The notes beneath the pieces are model-generated. The model was given only the letters and a program-made list of their open reading frames with translations. It had not been told where the DNA came from and ran no database searches. DNA of 7,072 nt from an uncultured Bacteroidales bacterium (GTDB lineage Bacteria > Bacteroidota > Bacteroidia > Bacteroidales > Paludibacteraceae): NCBI GenBank assembly GCA_937901025.1, contig CALCGR010000094.1:1-7072 (forward strand), given 5' to 3'. Below, in pieces: positions 1 to 4,338 of the stretch. Both the position numbers and the translations under genes were made by a program. The stretch's first letter is position 1. Each line of letters starts with the position of its first letter.

Positions 1-803
1 TCTATATGGTCGTTCCTACGGGCACGTATATGTTCGAGGCAGAGATATGGGATAATGCCACAACTCCTGCTGAGATTTGCTCGTTTGCTACTTCGGAAGC
101 CAAGACCTTCACCGCCGGCAAGTGCCTGAATATGCCTGCAAAAGAGGTGAAAGCGGCAACAATGCACAACGGTCATGAATACGTTGACCTTGGCTTGCCA
201 AGCGGTCTTAAATGGGCAACCTGCAATGTAGGTGCTACCGTGCCCGAAGGCTATGGCGACTATTTCGCTTGGGGAGAAACTGCACCTTATTACAATACGC
301 CTATCACTAATCCTCTTACTTGGAAAGAAGGCAAAACCGGCTATAATTGGGCATCGTATTTTGATACGAATGATGGTGGCTCAACATTCACGAAGTATTA
401 TAATGGCGGAGGCAAGACGACTCTTGACCCGGAAGACGATGCCGCTCATGTGAATTGGGGAGGCAATTGGCGTATGCCGACCAAAGCAGAACAAGACGAA
501 TTGCAACAAAACTGCACATGGACTTGGACGACGGACTACAATAATACCGGAATTGCAGGTTATATTGTTACAAGCAAAGCAGAAGGCAACACCAATTCTA
601 TCTTTTTGCCCGCTTCCGGCTACCGCAACGATTCGTCGCTCGACGAAGTCGGTTCCCACGGCTACTGCTGGTCCTCTTCGTTCCACGTGAGCAACTCGGG
701 CGCCGCGTACTTGCTCGGCTTCTTTCAGGGCTTCGTGACTTGGAACGGCAGCTTTCGCAACTACGGACGGTCCGTGCGCCCGGTCTGCCCAAAGGAGGAA
801 TAG
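1..803 (+). CDS. FISUMP-domain surface/secreted protein, 5'-truncated by the window edge
   Basis: The reading frame is open to the left edge, so the true start lies outside the window; residues here are numbered from the Met at base 6. Residues 1-50 look like the end of an N-terminal beta domain of the fimbrillin-like sort seen in Bacteroidales surface proteins (inferred from style only). Residues 57-261 match the FISUMP (Fibrobacter succinogenes major paralogous) domain pattern: EYVDLGLPSGLKWATCNVGA at 58-77, GYGDYFAWGET at 82-92, EDDAAHVNWGGNWRMPT at 143-159, then GY.WSSS and GRSVRPVC near the end. FISUMP domains are small beta-rich folds found in exported proteins, often lipoproteins, and probably bind ligands; the molecular function is unknown. 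The final ~58 codons (615-788) differ sharply in base use from the rest, see the separate entry. The stop is followed by a hairpin terminator. The FISUMP assignment is firm; location and role are inferred. Confidence 0.85.
   Translation, partial: YMVVPTGTYMFEAEIWDNATTPAEICSFATSEAKTFTAGKCLNMPAKEVKAATMHNGHEYVDLGLPSGLKWATCNVGATVPEGYGDYFAWGETAPYYNTPITNPLTWKEGKTGYNWASYFDTNDGGSTFTKYYNGGGKTTLDPEDDAAHVNWGGNWRMPTKAEQDELQQNCTWTWTTDYNNTGIAGYIVTSKAEGNTNSIFLPASGYRNDSSLDEVGSHGYCWSSSFHVSNSGAAYLLGFFQGFVTWNGSFRNYGRSVRPVCPKEE
612..790 (+). other. Putative diversity-generating retroelement variable region (VR) at the gene's 3' end
   Basis: Seen directly: bases 615-788 hold 23 A in 174 (13%), against 57 A in the preceding 174 bases (33%), and 50 of 58 codons end in G or C. 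Many codons are of the NNC form that adenine mutagenesis of AAC yields (TTC, GGC, CTC, AGC, CAC, TAC, AAC). Bases 768-790 contain no A and are GC-rich, as expected of the initiation-of-mutagenic-homing segment at the end of a VR. Known: DGRs copy a template repeat with adenine-specific errors into the 3' end of a target gene, and Bacteroidales are rich in DGRs. Inference: residues ~207-256 may be diversified. No template repeat or reverse transcriptase lies in the window, so this would be a remote or secondary VR. An ordinary composition shift from domain recombination is the alternative. Confidence 0.42.
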
Positions 804-829
804 GGATAAGTTAATTGTCTAAATACACG

Positions 830-863
830 ACCGCTTCGAGCATCACTCGGAGCGGTTTTTTTT
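830..863 (+). terminator. Rho-independent terminator after the FISUMP gene
   Basis: An 11-bp stem (ACCGCTTCGAG at 830-840 pairing with CTCGGAGCGGT at 846-856, one G-T wobble) with loop CATCA is followed by eight T (856-863). It begins 26 bases after the stop codon. The minus strand lacks a T tract, so it should act only rightward. If the VR call holds, this hairpin could also serve as the DNA hairpin that some DGRs carry just downstream of the VR. Confidence 0.88.
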
Positions 864-977
864 GTGCCGGAAAATCCGGATAGCCCGGAACGCTGCGCTA
901 GACCAGAGACGCGACGATAAGAACCGCTCGCAAAGGCTCGCGGCACAGGACTAGGAACGGCAAAAAAACGCTGAAAA

Positions 978-1009
978 TTTGCATATTCCAAAAAAAAGTT
1001 GTACCTTTG
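978..1009 (+). promoter_or_regulatory. Bacteroidetes-type promoter for the small basic protein gene
   Basis: A -33 TTTG at 978-981 and a -7 TACCTTTG at 1002-1009 (consensus TAnnTTTG) are separated by 20 bases, matching the primary sigma factor promoter of Bacteroidetes. The ATG at 1031 lies 21 bases past the -7 box, so the leader is very short. The core resembles the promoter at 2008-2039 (25 of 34 bases identical over 978-1011 versus 2008-2041). Confidence 0.75.
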
Positions 1010-1030
1010 CAGCGCAAAAAGAAAATCTAT

Positions 1031-1429
1031 ATGAAAGCAAGACTAACACAAGAATTGATTGAAAAACTTTCCGGACCAATGGGGCTAGATCATTACGCAA
1101 GTAACGCCCCAGGAGAACCGGGGTGGGTTATCATCAAAAAAAAGCCCGGTCCGCGTAATCCTAAAGGTAAACGAACCAACCTATGGGTAATGCCTGAAGG
1201 ACAAGCCAAAGGAGTACGCTTGTTTAAAGCCACCCAAACACAAGCCTCTGAAGAATATGCCAATCCCGAAAAACGGGCTCAATGGCAAGCGGAATATGTG
1301 GCTTGGAAACGTGAACAGAGACGGCACGGGAAAGATGGATACAAACTGAACGGGAAACTTGTGAGGTACTTGTGGGACTACATTAGAATACGCGTACAAG
1401 AGCAGAATCGTTCGGTGACGTCTCGGTAA
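1031..1429 (+). CDS. Small, highly basic protein of unknown function (132 aa)
   Basis: Not recognised as a named family. The frame also opens with TTG at 1007, but that codon lies inside the -7 box, so the ATG at 1031 is taken as the start; an A-rich stretch and no Shine-Dalgarno precede it, normal for this phylum. The protein is rich in Lys and Arg (about 27 of 132, well above Asp plus Glu), has no signal peptide or membrane segment, and is probably cytoplasmic. Residues 32-49 (WVIIKKKPGPRNPKGKRT) form a basic Gly/Pro-rich loop. Residues 62-95 look helical, with a pattern around FKATQTQASEEYANPEKRAQW, and residues 105-124 form a second aromatic/basic helix-like segment. Nucleic-acid binding is plausible from charge only. 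Its own promoter drives it alone. The last codons and stop lie in 11-bp repeats that continue into the structured non-coding region, so protein and DNA elements may form one unit. Confidence 0.7.
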   Translation: MKARLTQELIEKLSGPMGLDHYASNAPGEPGWVIIKKKPGPRNPKGKRTNLWVMPEGQAKGVRLFKATQTQASEEYANPEKRAQWQAEYVAWKREQRRHGKDGYKLNGKLVRYLWDYIRIRVQEQNRSVTSR

Positions 1430-1514
1430 CATCAGTTAATAGACTCTTTAGAGTCACCTATAGAAACCGAGTAGAAACCGAGTAGATACCGAGTAGAAAC
1501 CGAGCAGATACCAT
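1412..1514. repeat. Oppositely oriented 11-bp repeats around a small palindrome
   Basis: Two units of the form TCGGTnACnTC lie at 1412-1422 and 1423-1433, overlapping the end and stop of the preceding gene. After the palindrome GACTC-TTTA-GAGTC (1442-1455), five units run head to tail at 1460-1470, 1471-1481, 1482-1492, 1493-1503 and 1504-1514 (ATAGAAACCGA, GTAGAAACCGA, GTAGATACCGA, GTAGAAACCGA, GCAGATACCAT). The right-hand units are inverted copies of the left-hand motif (TCGGT versus ACCGA), so the block can fold into a long hairpin or cruciform with the palindrome inside. The unit is far too short, and spacers are absent, for a CRISPR array. Confidence 0.75.
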
Positions 1515-1863
1515 CACAGGAGCACGGTTGGAGGCAGGGGAGACATGGGACAGCCAAGCCCATTAGGGCTTAAAGGAGCACGATAGAGTCCCGTAGAAAC
1601 AGTTGTGTCCCCGCCGATGGGTCGGTGGGGGTTGGAGGGGCGACGCCATGGGGGCGTCGGTTTCCGAGGGACTACTATCTGCGCGCACGTAAAAACGGCT
1701 GTCCCAAAAACCGAGAAATCATAGAAGCGAGAGGGAGCGCCCCGCGGCAAGGGGCACAAGACTGCCCCGACGAGCGGAGAGGGAATATCAATTTTTTGTA
1801 TATTGGGCAAGCTGCCTGCCGCTGTGCGGCATTCCCCCCAATGTACGGTCGCGTCTTTATTAA
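1515..1863. other. GC-rich hairpin-dense non-coding region
   Basis: I see no credible gene here. Perfect or near-perfect hairpins follow one another: AAGCCC-ATTA-GGGCTT (1556-1571); a 9-bp stem with loop TGGG (1609-1617 with 1622-1630, one wobble); CGACGCC-ATGGG-GGCGTCG (1641-1659); GGGGCA-CAAGAC-TGCCCC (1751-1768); and an outer stem GTATATTGGG (1798-1807) with CCCAATGTAC (1837-1846, one wobble) enclosing TGCCGC-TGT-GCGGCA (1817-1831). An octamer GGAGCACG occurs twice, near 1520 and 1576. This could be a structured RNA transcribed from the promoter at 978-1009 as a continuation of the small-protein mRNA, or a DNA-level element. Function unknown. Confidence 0.5.
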
Positions 1864-2017
1864 AATGAGCAAAGAATTGCGTTTTTAGGCAGGGCTATGC
1901 CCTACAACCAAAAGTCCTACAAAAATTACTGTGAGCAAGCTCTCGTAGATTTTTTTAGTCCTTTTTGTTGCCAGATTACATCTTTTTGCCTAAAAAACAC
2001 AAAATTATTTGCTCATT
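1864..2017. repeat. Nested inverted-repeat element, MITE-like, ending in the next promoter
   Basis: The outer arms are AATGAGCAAAGAATT...TTTTTAGGCA (1864-1891) and TGCCTAAAAAA...AATTATTTGCTCATT (1987-2017); they pair over about 25 positions with small gaps. Inside lie a perfect hairpin AGGGC-TAT-GCCCT (1891-1903) and a long imperfect hairpin spanning 1905-1970 (CAACC...GTTG outer ends, loop CAAG). The shape is that of a miniature inverted-repeat element or a large folded RNA with three helices. No clear target-site duplication flanks it. The right arm contains TTTG at 2008-2011, the -33 element of the lipoprotein promoter. A role as a transcription terminator isolating the upstream unit is also possible. 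Confidence 0.6.
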
Positions 2018-2039
2018 CCAAATTTTTGTTGTATATTTG
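2008..2039 (+). promoter_or_regulatory. Bacteroidetes-type promoter of the lipoprotein-to-rmlC operon
   Basis: A -33 TTTG (2008-2011) and a perfect -7 box TATATTTG (2032-2039) are spaced by 20 bases. Transcription should begin near 2046, giving a leader of about 68 bases before the ATG at 2114. The -33 half sits in the right arm of the inverted-repeat element, so promoter strength could depend on that element. Confidence 0.78.
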
Positions 2040-2086
2040 CACCCAAATTTGATGGAGTATGCCGAAAAGCCATAAGTGAGTAGGCA

Positions 2087-2104
2087 AAATTTATTAATAA
2101 ATTT
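2087..2104. promoter_or_regulatory. Perfect 18-bp AT palindrome in the operon leader
   Basis: AAATTTATTAATAAATTT is a perfect palindrome ending 9 bases before the lipoprotein ATG. It could be an operator for a dimeric repressor or a weak hairpin around the translation start; AT-rich leaders are also ordinary in this phylum and aid initiation without a Shine-Dalgarno, so chance cannot be excluded. Confidence 0.35.
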
Positions 2105-2113
2105 ATAACCATT

Positions 2114-2335
2114 ATGAAAAAATTATTAGTTATCGTAGCTGTTGCTCTCGTAGCTTGCAGCTTCAGCTCTTGCAAGAAAGTTTGCACTTGCGGTACTACC
2201 GTTGAAGGTATCACTGTTTCAGTCCAAGTAGATCTTGAGAAAGATTTCCCGAAGGGAACGTACAAGAACTGCGCTGCTTTGGAAAAGGCTATGAAAGCAG
2301 ACGTTGAAACTGGTGTTGAGGTTAAGTGCAATTAA
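2114..2335 (+). CDS. Small cysteine-rich lipoprotein (73 aa)
   Basis: Residues 1-19 are a typical lipoprotein signal: MKK, a hydrophobic core LLVIVAVALVA, then SFSSC. C20 in SSCKK is the likeliest lipidated cysteine; C15 is a second but weaker candidate. The mature chain of about 54 residues has four more cysteines (C24, C26, C53, C72), enough for two disulfides, beginning with a CTCG motif. I do not recognise a family. The gene is first in the operon, and its end overlaps the start of a MauE/DoxX-thioredoxin membrane protein by 10 bases. This suggests the two proteins act together in envelope thiol chemistry, the lipoprotein being either substrate or partner (inference). After lipidation it should sit in the inner or outer membrane facing the periplasm. 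The start is the ATG after an A/T-rich leader and gives a complete signal peptide. Confidence 0.82.
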   Translation: MKKLLVIVAVALVACSFSSCKKVCTCGTTVEGITVSVQVDLEKDFPKGTYKNCAALEKAMKADVETGVEVKCN

Positions 2336-3222
2336 TCACTAAGACATCAGCCATCGTATCCCAACTACTTGTTGGGATGCTTTTTCTCATCTCCGCCCTG
2401 GCTAAAGCTTGGGGCGGAGGTGAGTTTGCAGACCTGCTCTTACAGTACGGTCCTGCGTGGTTTAGTATAGCTGCTCCCCTCGTCATCGCTATCGAGATGG
2501 CGCTGGCGGCGATGCTACTGCTGCGCATCTACCCTAAACAAACCTCCCTTTGTGCTGCCGTCTTTACTCTCGGCATCAGCCTCGTTTATGCCTACGGCAT
2601 CCTCTTTAAGAATGTTACCGACTGCGGATGCTTCGGCGTCTTGCATCAACTAAACCTCAGCCCTACGGGCACTTTTATCCGCAACGCTATCCTTATCGGA
2701 CTTGGCCTTGTCGGATACTTGTTCTATCCCGCTGACCATACCGCCCCCGCATGGTGGCGCACGGCAATCGCTACACTCCTGATAGCAGCGAGCACATTCA
2801 TCTGCGGACTGGATATGAGCAACACCTTCGAACTGCCTTCCCTTTCGTCGCAACATGCAAAAGCGACTTTGACATACGAAAAACTGAACCTCAATGATGT
2901 CTTACCTCTCTCCTCGGACTCTACCTACGCCGTTTATCTGTTCTCCTTCACCTGCGCGTATTGTCAGGACTCGTATGCGAATGTAGAACAATACACCCGC
3001 CTTAAGAATATAGACGGCGTCTATGGGGTCGCGGTAGAGAACGAAACGGGCGAAGAGCGTTTCCGCCGTCTCTATCAACCGTCTATTCCTATCTTCACCA
3101 TCCCGGAAAAACGGATGGCTTCGGTAACAGCCGAACTACCCTTGTTTATCATCATTGACCACGGACAGATAACCAAAGTCCACTCCGGTGGCGTTGTCTC
3201 TCCGTTTATATCAATCAAATAA
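2326..3222 (+). CDS. MauE/DoxX-family redox membrane protein with C-terminal thioredoxin-like domain
   Basis: Five likely membrane helices (about residues 8-27, 43-66, 72-94, 117-135, 143-162) are followed by a soluble domain (~165-298). Helices 1-4 resemble the MauE/DoxX family, with the family's D-C-G-C-F-G motif at 99-104 between helices 3 and 4, a cysteine pair typical of redox-linked members. The C-terminal domain has the thioredoxin-like CxxC C210-A-Y-C213 after a YLFSFTC strand, and a likely cis-proline at P272 (ELPLFIII). The arrangement suggests electrons pass through the membrane cysteines to a periplasmic thiol domain. The GTG at 2326 is chosen as the start because TAA lies immediately upstream in frame (2323-2325) and the next ATG (2377) would remove half of helix 1. 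That start lies inside the lipoprotein gene, implying translational coupling. The substrate is unknown; the adjacent cysteine-rich lipoprotein is a candidate. Confidence 0.8.
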   Translation: MQLITKTSAIVSQLLVGMLFLISALAKAWGGGEFADLLLQYGPAWFSIAAPLVIAIEMALAAMLLLRIYPKQTSLCAAVFTLGISLVYAYGILFKNVTDCGCFGVLHQLNLSPTGTFIRNAILIGLGLVGYLFYPADHTAPAWWRTAIATLLIAASTFICGLDMSNTFELPSLSSQHAKATLTYEKLNLNDVLPLSSDSTYAVYLFSFTCAYCQDSYANVEQYTRLKNIDGVYGVAVENETGEERFRRLYQPSIPIFTIPEKRMASVTAELPLFIIIDHGQITKVHSGGVVSPFISIK

Positions 3223-3231
3223 CCACTCATA

Positions 3232-3648
3232 ATGACGACGCAACCCTCATATCCCGCTTTGGCTGTTGACGCTGCTTGCAGCGGCAACCCGGGGGTATTG
3301 GAGTTTCGCGGCGTCATTGCGGACACCGGTACCGAGGTGTTTCACCGCGGGCCTTATCCACAAGGAACGAATAACATCGGCGAGTTCCTGGCCCTCGTGC
3401 TCGGACTGGCCTACCTAAAGAAATATAACCTGCCCTGGACCCTCTACACCGATAGTGTCACCGCCCTGGCCTGGGTCAGAAAGAAAAAAGCCAATACTAA
3501 ACTGGATTTCACCACCCAAAACGCCGAACTGCTCCTTATGATTCGCACCGCCGAAAAATGGCTGAGAGAAAACACGTGGACCACCAACGTGTGCAAATGG
3601 GACACCGACCACTGGGGTGAGATTCCGGCGGACTTTGGCCGCAAATAA
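3232..3648 (+). CDS. rnhA: Type 1 ribonuclease H, single-domain (138 aa)
   Basis: RNase H cleaves the RNA strand of RNA-DNA hybrids, such as R-loops and replication primers, in the cytoplasm. The four acidic catalytic residues are visible in the expected settings: D13 (LAVDAACSGNPG), E51 (NNIGEFLAL), D74 (LYTDSVTALAWV) and D134 in the C-terminal WGEIPADFGRK. The length fits a lone RNase H fold with neither an N-terminal hybrid-binding domain nor an obvious basic protrusion. This compact form is common in Bacteroidetes. The ATG at 3232 lies 9 bases after the preceding stop and 16 bases separate its stop from the rmlC start, so it is mid-operon. It has no evident functional link with its redox or rhamnose neighbours. 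The symbol rnhA is used for family membership; the genome may have other RNase H genes. Confidence 0.9.
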   Translation: MTTQPSYPALAVDAACSGNPGVLEFRGVIADTGTEVFHRGPYPQGTNNIGEFLALVLGLAYLKKYNLPWTLYTDSVTALAWVRKKKANTKLDFTTQNAELLLMIRTAEKWLRENTWTTNVCKWDTDHWGEIPADFGRK

Positions 3649-3664
3649 CCAAACATCACACATA

Positions 3665-4213
3665 ATGAACATCATTGAGACTCCCATCGAAGGCTTGCTC
3701 GTCATCGAGCCGCAACTCTTCCGCGATGCCCGCGGATATTTTGTTGAGACGTATAACCGTCAGCGTTATTTTGATGCCGGTATCACCGCCGAGTTTGTGC
3801 AAGACAACCAGTCTTGTTCGTCCTACGGTGTAGTGCGGGGACTCCATTTCCAACGCCCGCCGTTTACGCAGGCTAAACTCGTTTGTTGTACGCAGGGTAG
3901 GGTATTGGATGTGGCGGTGGACCTGCGTCATGAGAGTAAGACCTTTGGTCAGTGGTTTGCGGTGGAACTGACCGGCGAGAACCATCGTCAGTTCTTTATC
4001 CCTCGCGGTTTTGCGCACGGGTTCTCGGTGCTCAGTGATACGGCTACCTTCACTTACAAGTGCGATAACCTCTATCATCCCGAGGCCGATGGCGGACTGC
4101 TATTGAGCGATCCTGATTTGAATATCGATTGGCGCGTCCCCGAGTGCGACCGCATCCTCAGTGACAAAGATAAAAAACATCCTTTATTCAAAGACTTACC
4201 TATCATCTTTTAA
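3665..4213 (+). CDS. rfbC: dTDP-4-dehydrorhamnose 3,5-epimerase
   Basis: RmlC/RfbC epimerises C3 and C5 of dTDP-4-dehydro-6-deoxyglucose, the third step of dTDP-L-rhamnose synthesis, in the cytoplasm. The 182-residue cupin protein has the family's full length. Visible landmarks are FxDxRGYFxE (19-28), QDNQSCSS (46-53), VVRGLHFQ with the catalytic base H61, K71, the DVAVDLR strand (82-88), FIPRGFAHGF (111-120) with H118, and TYKCDNLYHPEADGG with the active-site Y131. The open frame extends up to 3617, but that region overlaps the RNase H gene; the ATG at 3665 is chosen because MNIIETPIEGL is the usual RmlC start and gives a 16-base gap. The partner enzyme RmlD follows after a tRNA gene; rmlA and rmlB are absent from the window. 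Product rhamnose probably goes to surface polysaccharide. Confidence 0.95.
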   Translation: MNIIETPIEGLLVIEPQLFRDARGYFVETYNRQRYFDAGITAEFVQDNQSCSSYGVVRGLHFQRPPFTQAKLVCCTQGRVLDVAVDLRHESKTFGQWFAVELTGENHRQFFIPRGFAHGFSVLSDTATFTYKCDNLYHPEADGGLLLSDPDLNIDWRVPECDRILSDKDKKHPLFKDLPIIF

Positions 4214-4218
4214 CATAT

Positions 4219-4290
4219 GGTCCCATAGTTCAATGGATAGAATACGGGTTTCCTAAACCTTAGATCCGAGTTCGATTCTCGGTGGGACTA
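4219..4290 (+). tRNA. tRNA-Arg (anticodon CCU)
   Basis: This is a complete 72-base cloverleaf: acceptor GGTCCCA with TGGGACT (first pair G-T); D stem GTTC/GAAT with an AATGGATA loop; anticodon loop TTCCTAA with CCT at 4252-4254; a four-base variable loop AGAT; T stem CCGAG/CTCGG with loop TTCGATT; discriminator A at 4290. CCA is not encoded. The outermost anticodon-stem pair (4245 with 4261) is a C-T mismatch and the next a G-T wobble. It reads AGG codons. It starts five bases after the rmlC stop, so it is probably processed from the operon transcript or has a promoter inside rmlC. Confidence 0.95.
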
Positions 4291-4338
4291 CTTGAAGGGG
4301 GTACTTTTCGGGGACCCTAATAAAAATTAAAGCATATT

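Noticed and set aside
1007..1030. TTG at 1007 as the start of the small basic protein
   Set aside because: The TTG is part of the promoter -7 box (1002-1009), upstream of the expected transcription start, so the ATG at 1031 must be used.
1031..1429. The basic protein as a DGR accessory protein (Avd)
   Set aside because: Size and charge are similar, but the Gly/Pro-rich basic loop and lack of a four-helix pattern do not fit, and no reverse transcriptase or template repeat is nearby.
1460..1514. The 11-bp repeats as a CRISPR array
   Set aside because: Units are 11 bp, directly adjacent with no spacers, and no cas gene is present.
1625..1888. An 87-codon plus-strand frame in the hairpin-rich region, and minus-strand frames at 1514-1810 and 1675-1872
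   Set aside because: Their translations are low-complexity Arg/Pro/Gly products of GC-rich inverted repeats, with no promoter, no conserved motif and no sensible start context.
864..2000. A template repeat for the putative VR within this window
   Set aside because: I looked on both strands for the VR framework (for example TGCTGGTCCTCTTCG or CGCAACTACGGA) and saw no second copy.
2052..2079. Short leader ORFs in the operon leader (ATG at 2052, 7 codons; ATG at 2059, 6 codons)
   Set aside because: They lack any attenuator-like codon run or paired terminator, and short frames of this size arise by chance.
3617..3664. An upstream start for rmlC at 3617
   Set aside because: It would overlap the RNase H gene and add 16 residues not seen in this family; ATG at 3665 gives the standard N-terminus.
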